Shown: one piece after another, positions 47,466-58,125 of the stretch
How positions within the stretch are numbered: position 1 is the stretch's first letter
Layout of the letters: the number at the start of each line of letters is the position of its first letter
NCBI GenBank assembly: GCA_034440635.1
Contig: JAOTON010001918.1
Span: forward strand, 1 to 64,000
DNA: 64,000 nt
Reading direction: 5' to 3'
From: Lepas anatifera
Taxonomy: Eukaryota > Arthropoda > Thecostraca > Lepadidae
Made by a program: the position numbers and the translations under genes
The notes under the pieces: model-generated
Databases searched by the model: none
What the model was told of the DNA's origin: nothing
The model's input: only the letters and a program-made list of their open reading frames with translations

Positions 47466-48130
47466 CCCGCATAGTACCGACCTGAGGTCGCCGGGTGTGT
47501 CGGGCGCGCATGCTACCGACCTGAGGTCGCCGGGTGTGTCGGGCGCGCATAGTACCGACCTGAGGTCGCCGGGTGTGTCGGGCGTGCATGCTACCGACCT
47601 GAGGTCGCCGGGTGTGTCGGGCGCGCATAGTACCGACCTGAGGTCGCCGGGTGTGTCGGGCGCGCATAGTACCGACCTGAGGTCGCCGGGTGTGTCGGGC
47701 GCGCATAGTACCGACCTGAGGTCGCCGGGTGTGTCGGGCGCGCATGCTACCGACCTGAGGTCGCCGGGTGTGTCGGGCGCGCATGCTACCGACCTGAGGT
47801 CGCCGGGTGTGTCGGGCGCGCATGCTACCGACCTGAGGTCGCCGGGTGTGTCGGGCGCGCATAGTACCGACCTGAGGTCGCCGGGTGTGTCGGGCGCGCA
47901 TGCTACCGACCTGAGGTCGCCGGGTGTGTCGGGCGCGTATAGTACCGACCTGAGGTCGCCGGGTGTGTCGGGCGCGCATGCTACCGACCTGAGGTCGCCG
48001 GGTGTGTCGGGCGCGCATGCTACCGACCTGAGGTCGCCGGGTGTGTCGGGCGCGCATAGTACCGACCTGAGGTCGCCGGGTGTGTCGGGCGCGCATAGTA
48101 CCAACCTGAGGTCGCCGGGTGTGTCGGGCG
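47466..48130 (-). repeat. 39 bp minisatellite spanning the DUOXA exon 4 donor
   Basis: There are 17 units of 39 bp (- strand: GCGCCCGACACACCCGGCGA, then CCTCAG|GTCGGTA and CTATGC or GCATGC). The first unit is the end of DUOXA exon 4 and its donor. Every unit repeats CTCAG|GTNGGT. The unit is 13 codons (APDTPGDLRSVLC or ...VAC) with no stop through all copies, so any of the 17 donors keeps the frame to exon 5. The donors are weak (C or T at +3). It may be coding, intronic or variably both. Confidence 0.95.
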
Positions 48131-48186
48131 CGGCGCCGTCCAGATCGTTCCTCGCGAAGGCGATGTTCAGGGTCAGCTCTCCGTTC
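48106..48186 (-). CDS. DUOXA: DUOXA exon 4 (minimal form)
   Basis: A strong acceptor with a pyrimidine tract (CTCTGTCCTGCTGCTCCAG|GAAC) enters in phase 2 and completes an Arg codon. It gives NGELTLNIAFARNDLDGAAP, then DTPGDL, ending at AG|GTTGGT in the first minisatellite unit. Length is 81 nt in the shortest form; longer forms would add 39 nt per unit. The residues lie in the cytosolic tail after the fifth membrane segment. Confidence 0.7.
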
Positions 48187-48696
48187 CTGGAGCAGCAGGA
48201 CAGAGACATTGACCCAAACACGCTGGCCGGTAGCTGGCTGGCCAAACACGCTGGCTGGTCTTTCGTAGCAGCACGCATATCGGATTCGGGAAGGTATTTT
48301 TTGCACATTTTGTTCAGTAGAGATAAACACTGGAAAAGGGACTTGAATGTAGATATAGATGGAGCATTCGGTGGGTTCCTTAGGGAAATGTGAACGAACT
48401 GCGTTTCCTCTGGCCTTGATAGCTATGGGAATGCCTGTAAAGCATGCTTGATGAGCACTTTTGACGTACTCTCCTTGTTATTGAAGAATTGCAGGTTTAT
48501 GCGTCATAATTCCCCCGTTAACGATGAAGCAGGCTCGCAGATTTACGGGTAGCATCAGACTTTCTGTATGGTCCGGATAAATGTGCGAATGCAGACTTTT
48601 CACAGCTGTGGCCATGTTTTTGCTTAATTCGATCGTGTCATACATCGAAACATCAACAGCAAAAATTATCAACTTCAGCCAATCGCGCATGCTCAC

Positions 48697-49238
48697 CTGG
48701 TTTTGGGTTTAGGTGGTGGCTTTGGAGTGCGCGCCGCCCAGCCGCTCCGGTATAGGGGGGAGTCAAAGTCCAGCTCGAACAGACTGGAGAAGCCGCCGGG
48801 CCGGCAGCGCTGCAGTAGCATCACATAACCAGCCAGCGCCGCGTTGACGGCCGCCACCGCCACCACCAGCCAGAGACACCAGCCCAGCTGCGCCGGCAGC
48901 TCGCGGCCGTTGTACCGCAGCGCCATGTTATGGCCAGGCACCAGCGCGATGTAAGCGCCGACGCTGGCCGCCGACAGCGCCGCCGTCATCAGCATGGAGC
49001 GCGCCGCCAGCGCCGGCACTGAGACCATCAGTAGCAGTGAGACCAGCCAGCCGGCGATGGCCCCGGTCAGCAGCCAGCCGGCCATGTAGCCGGCGCGCCG
49101 CAGGTGGCGTCCGTAAGTACAGGGACCGGCGTCCTTGGAGAGCACCTCCAGCGCCCGCACCAGGGGAGAGGTCAGGCCGCGCCGCAGCGCCGACCGGTAC
49201 AGGCTGGTCATCCCAGCCGGGGTCAGCGGCCACATCAG
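48697..49238 (-). CDS. DUOXA: DUOXA exon 3 (membrane segments 3-5)
   Basis: The acceptor GGAGCAG|CTGATG (49239/49238, phase 0) lies inside the terminal copy of a 35 bp minisatellite; the donor is ACCAG|GTGAGC (48697/48696, phase 2). The 180 codons cover residues about 141-320: YRSALRRGL and GPCTYGRHLRRAGY, matching the conserved CGLYRQYRLAG-type motif of DUOXA; three hydrophobic segments (about 193-214, 217-241, 258-282) with LGWCLWLV, typical of protostome NIP proteins; then FSSLFELDFDSP, matching the FS..LE.DYDTP motif. DUOXA escorts dual oxidase out of the ER and is part of the H2O2-producing complex at the cell surface. Confidence 0.88.
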
Positions 49239-50595
49239 CTGCTCCCTGGCGAGACCAACACAGACGTCATGAGCTGCTCCCCGGCGAGACCAACACAAAC
49301 GTTGTCAGCTGCTCCCCGGCGAGATCAACACAAACGTCATCAGCTGCTCCCCGGTGAGACCAACACAAACGTCGTCAGCTGCTCCCTGGCGAGACCAACA
49401 CAAACGTCGTCAGCTGCTCCTTGGCGAGATCAACACAAACGTCATCAGCTGCTCCCCGGCGAGACCAACACAAACGTCATCAGCTGCTCTCCGGCGAGAC
49501 CAACACAAACGTCATCAGCTGCTCCCCGGCGAGACCAACACAAACGTCATCAGCTGCTCCCTGGCGAGACCAACACAGACGTCATGAGCTGCTCCCCGGC
49601 GAGACCAACACAAACGTCGTCAGCTGCTCCCTGGCGAGATCAACACAAACGTCATGAGCTGCTGCTCCCCGGCGAGACCAACACAAACGTCGTCAGCTGC
49701 TCCCCGGCGAGACCAACACAAACGTCATCAGCTGCTCCCCGGCGAGACCAACACAAACGTCGTCAGCTGCTCCCTGGCGAGACCAACACAGACGTCATGA
49801 GCTGCTCCCCGGCGAGACCAACACAAACGTCATCAGCTGCTCCCTGGCGAGACCAACACAGGCGTCTGAGCTGCTCCCCGGCGAGACCAACACAAACGTC
49901 GTCAGCTGCTCCCCGGCGAGACCAACACAAACGTCATCAGCTGCTCCCCGGCGAGACCAACACAAACGTCATCAGCTGCTCCCTGGCGAGACCAACACAG
50001 ACGTCATCAGCTGCTCCCCGGCGAGACCAACACAAACGTCGTCAGCTGCTCCCCGGCGAGACCAACACAGACGTCATGAGCTGCTCCCTGGCGAGACCAA
50101 GACAAACGTCGTCAGCTGCTCCCTGGCGAGACCAACACAGACGTCATGAGCTGCTCCCCGGCGAGACCAAGACAAACGTCATCGCGCCCCAGACGAGACC
50201 AAGACAAACGTCGTCAGCTGCTCCCTGGCGAGACCAACACAAACGTCATCAGCTGCTCCCTGGCGAGACCAACACAAACGTCATCAGCTGCTCCCTGGCG
50301 AGACCAACACAAACGTCATCAGCTGCTCCCTGGCGAGACCAACACAAACGTCATCAGCTGCTCCCCGGCGAGACCAACACAAACGTCGTCAGCTGCTCCC
50401 TGGCGAGACCAACACAGACGTCATGAGCTGCTCCCCGGCGAGACCAAGACAAACGTCATCAGCTGCTCCCAGACGAGACCAAGACAAACGTCGTCAGCTG
50501 CTCCCTGGCGAGATCAACACAAACGTCATCAGCTGCTCCCTGGTGAGACCTACACATATGTAGTCAACTGCTCCCTAGCGAGACCGACACATATG
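49239..50595 (-). repeat. 35 bp minisatellite in DUOXA intron 2, overlapping the exon 3 acceptor
   Basis: About 38 units. On the DUOXA strand each reads CTGATGACGTTTGTGTTGGT, then CTCGCCGGGGAGCAG. The terminal copy (49239-49275) supplies the acceptor GGGAGCAG|CTGATG. Each unit thus repeats a T/G-rich tract, an AG acceptor and a CTGAT/CTGAC branch-like string, plus a TGACGT (CRE half-site-like) sequence. 35 is not a multiple of 3, so use of other copies would shift the frame. The long + strand frame (49104-50426) is a repeat artefact. Confidence 0.93.
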
Positions 50596-51242
50596 CCACC
50601 AAGTGTGTATTACCGGTTGCGACACTTCGTCATTAGCTGATCCCAGCCGACCGGTACTTGACGTCGCAAATAAACATTCTAAAGGTCGGCACTCGCGCCA
50701 GATTTAGCAGAGCTTTGTCTATTTTAAGATACCGGACCAATTTCTGTAATCTCTATTTTCTCAAAGGCCTACTCGTAGGTCAATTCACGGGGCTTATATT
50801 TGATCATATTTTGAGTACTGCAGCATTAACTAGAACACCTTCAAAATTGCACAGTCAATCTTGTGATCTGGACATCGAGAAGAGTTGGGATAGGGTCGCC
50901 CATCTTTAAGAAAAAAAGTAAACTTAAGGCCTCTCATAACACGAAGTCTTCCAACTCCAAGATACCCATTGCGTCAGGCTTCTTGATCATTTTTCCCGAA
51001 ACCCGCATTCAATGTTGATTTTCAAATGTAATTTATTTCGAGCAATGACCAAACCATTAGCCTCCATTATCTATAAGGTGTGAAGCATTTCCACAAGTAT
51101 TCGACTATCGAATTTCGAAAGATGATGAATCATGAGGATTAAAATATTTCAGTAACGGTACATCCAAGCATTCTTTGCCCAGAAAAGCAACCTAAACTAA
51201 ACGTCTGCTTAAAAGCTACAACAACCATTCCCGATCCTGTAC

Positions 51243-51470
51243 ATCGGCGCCGTACTTGTAGACTCTGTGGTGGTTGGGGAGGCTGGGAGTCGGCGCCGGA
51301 GTCAGCACCAGGTCAGCCCCGTGCACCCCGAACTGCACCAGCAGCCGGCAGTGCACCCGCTGTCGGGAGTGGAACGCCAGGGGGGTGCGGATGCTGCCCG
51401 CCATGGTGGACCAGGACGGGTGCCAGTAGGCCGTCAGCAGGCCGACGCCCGTGCCGATGCACCACACCAC
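51243..51470 (-). CDS. DUOXA: DUOXA exon 2 (membrane segment 2 and first extracellular loop)
   Basis: The acceptor TTTTCCGCCAG|GTGG (51471/51470) is phase 0. The 76 codons give VVWCIGTGVGLLTAYWHPSW and LLVQFGVHGADLVLTP, ending NHHRVYKYGAD. The pattern follows vertebrate DUOXA1 (a membrane segment, a W residue, then a loop with Q.G....LTGTP). The donor GAT|GTACAG is weak and is the least certain junction; it fits exon 3 in phase and in length against the family. Confidence 0.82.
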
Positions 51471-51689
51471 CTGGCGGAAAACGCGGAAACTAGATGGGCT
51501 AGCCTGAATTTCCGACGGGAGCTCGTGCATGAGGGCGGAGAGGAATTGGGGGTGCTAAGGGACCACTCGTCCCTCCCCCTCCCCACTTTTCTGTGGTGGG
51601 CCCCCGCAACAGATACGAAAATATCAGCATCTTTAATATAAAACAAACCGGCTCGATAGCTTGTCTAGCAAACCTCTTAACCTTAGCTG

Positions 51690-52500
51690 GGTCCCTCAGC
51701 TTTTCTGAGGTCCTATGAGTCGATCTGAGCCCGCCTGAACTGGCCTCTGATGCTCTGTGAGCTAATATGCGGCCCCTGTGCTGAACTGGGGGTCTCTGAA
51801 ATGCTTTAGAGTCACTGAGCTGAGCTTGGAAGCTTGGGAGATTGGAAGTGTTAGTAATACATGATACGTGATTGGGGCCGTGAGCTTGAATAGGTCATTA
51901 CGTTATTCTGAGACCCCATGTCGCTGACCTGGGCTGAGCTGGGCCCCAAAGCTAATTGGGGCCCTAAGCTCGATCTTGGGCCCTCTGAGCTTTTATGCCG
52001 GTCCTTGCACAGTTAAAGGCCCCTGAGCTGAGCTTGGGGCCATGAGCTTGAATGGGCTGCTTGAAATGTTATATAATATTATATAAAAATATTATGAGAC
52101 CCTATATAATCCGACCTGGCCCCCTAAGCTGAGCTGGGGCTCTAAGTTAATATGGTCCCCTAAGCTAATCTGGGTGCTCCCTCTGCTTAAATGGGGCCTC
52201 TGAGCTGGTCTAGGCCCTTAAACGGTTCTAGGGTCCCTGAGCCAAGCTAGGGGCCGTAAGCATGAATGGGCCCCTTGAGCTTGTTTCGAGACCCCATATC
52301 AGCCGACCTGGCGCCATTGAGTTGGGCTAGGGCCCCAAAGCTGATATCCTCACCTGCGCTGAACTGAGGGCCCTGAGCTTGTGTGGGGTCCCCTTGAACT
52401 GTTTATGTTCCTTGAGCTGAGCTGGTATCCATTAGCTTGAATGGGCCCTTTAAGCTGTTTTTAGATCCTGTATAGGCCGTCTTGGCCCCCTGACGAAATC
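51690..52500. repeat. Degenerate CCCTGAGCTGAGCTGGGGCC-type repeat in DUOXA intron 1
   Basis: Imperfect copies of CTGAGCT(GAGCT)GGGGCC and TGAGCTTGAATGGGCC recur about every 25-40 bp. A similar texture fills 63400-64000. The units are too diverged to fix a period by eye. Confidence 0.7.
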
Positions 52501-53390
52501 GGCTGTCTTCCACTACGAAGTCAAACAAAACACCACCGAGCTATTTGATGAAAGGAAACGGCCGCAAAGAACATAAAAAATAATGTGTGGAAATACTTAG
52601 TACAGGCCAGGGTGCATGCATACCTCATTGACACGAAATGAGTGGTTTTAAAACTGCTCAGAATTATAGGCCCTTTGAGCTGGGACTCCCTCGAGGGCCC
52701 CTCTAAGGGTTGCCCCTCCCCCTCACTTTTTAAACGGTTCCTACGCCCCTGTGCAGTGTTATGTGTTCAAGCATAAGAAAATTGTCTCTTCCATTCACTT
52801 ACTTCCTGCAACAAGATAACACTTCTGCGTCATCTATCTTGTAAGTGGCATGACTTTATTGTGACCTCAAGGGCCTCTTTCTACCCAGCAACTTTCGCTT
52901 GATCGATTTTCAAATAAATTATAAACTCGTGATTTCAACGAACGAGATGCGCTATCTGACCATGCAGGCTGGAAACAATCAATATCCGAGATGTTAGTAG
53001 GTATTTTGGCTCCTGCTTCTCGGCATAAGCAGCATAGCTTCCTCTCGACAACCAACACTGTGGCGATTTTTTACGCTTTTCCGGAATTGGTAGAGATTTG
53101 AATTGGAGATACATGGCGGTGGTGGGTAGGTTTGAAGAGATAGTGCCGAATTAGGTTATGGTGACCCGCGTTAATGAGCGGGTTAACTTTAAATCTCGGT
53201 GCCATGTGAAATCTAAATATGATTCGTCATTGTATAGAGAGCGCCCTCATGCCTGTCGACTTAAATACAAAACACGTTACTTGCATAGGCGATCATGACC
53301 GTATGCTTAACATATCCAGAGTTTTGCCATAGGTTCGCTTACAGCCATTTCCCTTATTAAAAAAAATAGCGATAAGATCGCTTGAGCGAC
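52501..53390. other. DUOXA intron 1, remainder
   Basis: No exon or repeat boundary is recognised. Scattered short ORFs have no similarity that I can name. Confidence 0.4.
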
Positions 53391-53396
53391 ACTCAC

Positions 53397-53588
53397 CACC
53401 ATGGCCGAATGCAGGCGACGCCGGCGTACGCCTGTGATTAGGCAGCAGCAGAGCAGCAGGAAGCCGCAGGCAGCCGCCACCAGCAGCAGAGAGCTCAGGT
53501 CCCAGGAGCCAGCCACGCTCACCCGCTGGCTGACCGGCGTCCGCTCGGAGGCCCGGTAGGTGAGCTGGAACCACTGGTCCAGGCGCAT
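53397..53588 (-). CDS. DUOXA: DUOXA exon 1 (N-terminus and membrane segment 1)
   Basis: The start at 53588 is chosen because MRLDQWF and ERTPVSQRV mirror the WF and RTPV features of the NIP N-terminus; an in-frame ATG at 53663 would add 25 residues. The 64 codons hold one hydrophobic segment (about 31-53, LSSLLLVAAACGFLLL) followed by basic RRRR, like the PGIRGK region of DUOXA. The donor GTG|GTGAGT (53397/53396) is strong and phase 0. Summed with the other exons the protein is about 442 residues with five membrane segments, the usual DUOXA topology. Confidence 0.8.
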
Positions 53589-53699
53589 GCTGGCCCACCC
53601 GGCCGCTGGACACTGGCGGCGGGCCGCGGCTACCTCCGGCCACTCATCACAGAGCCGACCCAAGAGATGGGCTGATGCACAATCCGCCCAGTCTCCCGG

Positions 53700-54450
53700 C
53701 TGACGCTCGCGCAGTAGGGCAATTTTGGGGCGTTGCCAGCAGGAGGCTCGAGGTGGTGAGCTGAGATGCCTGGCTGGCTGGTTTGTTCCGGCGCCGGCGC
53801 TGAACTCGAGCTGCCGTTAGTGTTCCAGAAGGATGCACCATCGGCGATTGGTGCAGCAGCGGAAAAACCAGAGCCGCAGGTTGGGTGCAGTTCTTGGTCG
53901 CGTCGCAGTTGGGCAGGTCGGGGGCGGCAGCAGCTGCGGGCTCTGACGGACGGACGCTATTTCAGAGGGGGCCGGGAAAGTCCCAGGGAGCGCCAGGGCG
54001 CAGTGTCAGGGGAGCCCAGGGCTCAATTTTTGGGGTAGCACCTGTCCCATTTGTTTCCCAAATCCGTTTATGACAGATAGTTTCACCCGATTATTTATTG
54101 ATCCGCACGGTGGATCTGATCGGAAAAAAACCTTGGATTTTTATAAGATTTCTTCAAGTTGTTTCCAGTTCGGTTTTTTAGTCGGAGTCTAACTAAAGCC
54201 ATCAGGGGACTTGTCACGGGAACCCCGACCCCAGCATCCAAACGAGCAACTCGTACGTAATGAAGGGTTAATTTAGAAGCTGAAGTTTAACGTCCCACAC
54301 AGCATAGGGACGGCCTCCTCGCTCAGGTCACCAGTCAGTCACCAGTCAGTCACCAGCCGACCTACGTCGGATAAACTATTGAGCGCTGGAGCGTTTCAGG
54401 GGAACCGATCTCAAGCGTTTCTGAGCAGCAGGTCGGAGCCCAACGTTCTC
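53700..54450. other. Region upstream of DUOXA, possible promoter or 5' UTR
   Basis: A GC-rich stretch (53760-54000) with CGGCGCCGGCGC lies upstream of the DUOXA start on its strand. No DUOX oxidase coding sequence is visible in this window, although DUOX and DUOXA are neighbours in vertebrates. No clear TATA box. Confidence 0.35.
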
Positions 54451-54456
54451 CCAACT

Positions 54457-56100
54457 GTATTTGTATTTGTATTTGTATTTCACGTCATGAGATGATTCCA
54501 TCATTTGACGGCTATTCTTCATCTCGAGTCAGACATTTAAAACGTTGTTAAGGACATAAAAGACATTCATACATCGCATCACATTCACAGCACCACCACA
54601 TACATCCTTCATATAAATTAATTACATCGTACACTGCACGTTAAACATGGATTCGCCTGGGACACCGCCATTGACAAATCATTATCGCTCCTCTGCCTGT
54701 TGTTCAAGAAGGTGTTGTTTCAACCTGACTTTGAATGCACCGATGGTTGGCGCATCTCGGACACTAGATGGTAGGCCACTAAAAGTAGACACGGTCAAAT
54801 ATAAAAATCGTTTCCTACCTGCCTCCGTTCTAATCATGGGCGTTTGTAGTTGGCAGAACTGCCGCGTATTGCGGCCATGCACTGAATGCCTGGATGTTAA
54901 GGCGCTTGCAATCACCTGAGGCTCTCCTGTCATTAAAATATTTTTCAGTGTGGTCAAACAGTGATACTTATATAGCTGCTCTGCCCTCAACCAGCCTAGT
55001 GTCGTGATAACATCGCTAATGTGATCAAACCTCCGTCTACCAGAGATGACTCTTGCGGCAAAGTTGATCAGTTTCTGCAATCTATGGATCTGTGTTGCCG
55101 AACACGCGCCATAAACACTTATTCAGTAGCGAATAACGGAGAGCACCAGACCCTGCAGCAGCGTTACCATTATCGGCTCTGTGACGAGTGCCGTATGTGG
55201 CTCAGTCCGCGCATCATTCCCTGCAGCGCCGCTGACGTCATCCACGTGGTCGGTGAAAGTCATACACTGGTCAAAGACTACCCCAGGTTTTTCACTGATG
55301 ATGACCCTGACATAGCCGTGTTCATGAAGTTTAAAGTGATAGGAGGGAGTCGTCGAATGATCTGCTGGGAACCTAGCACAATGAACTGTGTTTTTGATGC
55401 GTTGATTTTCATGCCATTATGGCTGAACCATGTGATAGTTGTGCCAGGTCGTTTTCCATGGTAAGAATGAGATTGCCGAGATTGCGAGGTGGCCCGGAGA
55501 GTAGAATTTGAGTGTCGTCGGCGTATTGTACTATTTTACTGTTGTCTACATACAATGAAAGGTCATTGGTGTAAATCGAAAAGAGCAAGGGTCCAAGGGC
55601 AGACCCTGGAATGTGCCCATGGGGTTCGAAGTGGCCGAGACCGAATGTGAGAACCGTTGTGAAGAGATGAAGCTGAAGAACCGAAGGAATTTTGAATTTG
55701 AACCTGCTGGTAATGATTAGTCAAGTGGTTTTCAAACCAAGGTGTGTTAATGCCGTACATCTGCAGTTTCGCGATAAGCTTGTCGTGAGGTACTAAATCG
55801 AATCCTTGGAGCAGTCCAAGAGGCATAAGAGCGTGACATGGCGGTGGTCAATTGCGGTGAAAATGTTGTCAGTGACAGTTAAAAGAGCGGTCTCTGTAGA
55901 GTGATTTGATCTAAAACCGTGTTGAGACGTCGAGAACAGGTCATGAACGGTAAAATAATGGAAGAGCTGCTCAAAAACAACACGCTCGGTGATTTTGGCA
56001 ATAGTGGTGAGAATGGAGATAGGTCGAAAGTTGAGGCTCCGTCGATTTTGAGACTTTTGGATCGGATGGACTATAGTCGTTTCATGAATCAGGTACGGTG
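54457..56100 (-). mobile_element. Degenerate non-LTR retrotransposon (LINE), 3' part
   Basis: On the - strand, pieces of an RT read from 56095 down: RPISILTT and SQHGFR (about 56020-55900), FDLVPHDKLI (about 55800-55770), the catalytic YADD at 55525-55514, then LGVVFD-like and, in the last 132 codons (55080-54685), NFAARVISGRRRFDH, GRNTRQF and TEAGRKRFLY, the typical C-terminus of Jockey/CR1-type RTs. The 3' end carries a short (AAATAC)n tail at about 54480-54457. Many frameshifts and stops; the 5' end is missing. Confidence 0.75.
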
Positions 56101-57960
56101 TGAGTGACTAGACTGGTGTTCACTTGTGAGTGATGACGGGACACAGAGAATTAAAGCACATCTTAATAAAACGCATACATAGTCCGTCTGACCCGGTAGT
56201 CGTACTGTTCGCATCCTAGATACAACGCGCCTAAGCCCATGTGTTATCGGACACAGTTGAAAGAGCCAGTAAACACACGCGGCAATCGCACCGGAAGTGG
56301 GGGCCCTGAGCGTCGATAGTCCTAGAGTTCTGACACCGGCCTCTACAAAGAACTGAGCTACCGGGGCGGCATTTTCGAAATTATTCGGCACCAATTTGAA
56401 TTAGGGACAGGTCGCTTTAAATACCTGCAATACGGTTAGTTTTGACAGATTTTGGCAGAAAAATATTTATCATTTCAGGTCAGGTATCATTGACTTACGG
56501 CGCCATTTCGCATTGCTTGAGCTTATGGCCCATACAATGCGCTCGGGGCTATGCCGGGCTTAAAGGGATATACGCGAAAAAAATTTTATTGGCTATATGA
56601 AAGGGTTACAAAAACTTGTTTCGGAAGTCCCATTCTCATTTTTGCGAATTCGGCCTGCAAATGCCTTAAAATTGCTCTCAAAGTCAACATTTCTAGACGA
56701 CTTTACCGGTACACCTCATATCAATGTATATGACGTACACACGGCCAAGGCTATCAATTTCTCTAAGAATTAGATCATATCTATCCGAGATAGTGATGTA
56801 GAACTTTAGACTACTACAGCAAAAATTACTTTAGAAAAACAACATTCCAAAACTCTTTTGAAACAGAACTATAGGGCTTAAAAGAAATCACAATTAACCA
56901 ATCAGAAGCCTAGGAATTCTCAAACAGGGTTCACGTGACCTATCTGACGCAAAAGTTTTGTCATCCTGGGGCTGAAGCAGAAAATGACTCAAGACCCGCG
57001 GTACGAAACCGCTGAAGACTTGAGTAATTATGTTTTTTCGTTTCTAGGGCAAACTAATTCATTTTGTAGTTTTTAAAAGCTTTTTAAAATTAGTTCAAAT
57101 ACAAATACAGGAGAACAGACATTTGTACTATAAAAACATTACTTTTCAACTTTAAATAGTTTTCCAAAAGTAAGTGATGGGTATGGGCATGGGTAAGTGA
57201 TGAGCATTTTATCGAAACTGTTAACCTATTTCGATAATAAGTGAGTGGCCTCTTAAAATTTTGCCGAAGATACAAAAATAATTGATAGTTTCGTTATCAG
57301 GATTTTTCAAATAGCAAGAAACCACAATAATAATTTTTCGCGTATCTCCCTTTAAGAAACCCCCGTACATTAGTGATATGTTTCGATGATGCGTGCGAAT
57401 TGTCCTATTGTTATTGAATTATCGTATTGTTGAATTTTGTATAAATATGCTTTCCAGTAAATTTTAGGTCAGTTATTATCATAATTTCGTTAAATATGTT
57501 GGCGTCAAAATATGACAGAAAACCGGATTCAAACTCGGCGAAAATCGTTACTAATCACAACTGGTAGAGAACGTGCAACACTCGTTACCGTGCTGAATTT
57601 ACGGATTGCTGAATTTCCAGGGTTGAAAACTGTTTCATTGATATGGATTTAAAACATCAAACGATTGGGGTTGTAAATACTTGTAACGAAATCCCCGACA
57701 CTCACTCGTGAGCGTTCCTTCCGAGGTCAAGGCACAGCACCGCACCACAACCAATCGGGCTCGCGCCCCGACCTCTACTGTCTGCCAACTCGACCTGACC
57801 CAACACCGCCTGGGGGTCAGTTGTGCTGGACCAGGTACTTTACCAAAGCATGGTGGATAAAAGTACCCACGGGGAAAGTACTCATCATAATTATGGGTAA
57901 GAGAGCATGCATGCTGAGAGCTCGTTTAAGTTCGCTCACGTTCATTAGATACAGCATATA
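56101..57960. other. AT-rich stretch without recognised genes
   Basis: The frames are short with no recognisable motif. No RNA gene or terminal repeats seen. Confidence 0.4.
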
Positions 57961-57966
57961 AGCAAG

Positions 57967-58125
57967 CAGTGGCGGATCCAGGACTTCATTTCGGGGGGAG
58001 GGGCTAAGGGGCCCGAGCCTTCCTCACTATTACCTCGGATCAGCCTCGCCTATGCATTAACGAAAGGCACTCAGACATTTCGGGGGAGGGCTTGAGCCCC
58101 CTAGCCCCCCCCATATCTGCCACTG
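57967..58125. mobile_element. Short hAT-like MITE, copy 1
   Basis: The ends CAGTGGCGGATCCAGG and ATATCTGCCACTG flank 159 bp that includes GGACTTCATTTCGGGG and AGGGCTTGAGCCCCCTAGCC. A second copy lies in inverse orientation at 62201-62374. No clear 8 bp duplication. Confidence 0.65.

Noticed and set aside
47497..48393. A 298-codon open frame on the + strand and a second one on the - strand (47449-48330)
   Set aside because: The 39 bp unit keeps several frames open at once. Only the - strand frame that joins DUOXA exons 3 and 5 in phase has support.
49104..50426. A 440-codon open frame on the + strand
   Set aside because: It is made by the 35 bp repeat, which reads through all three frames, and it is antisense to DUOXA exon 3 and intron 2. 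No start context or family similarity.
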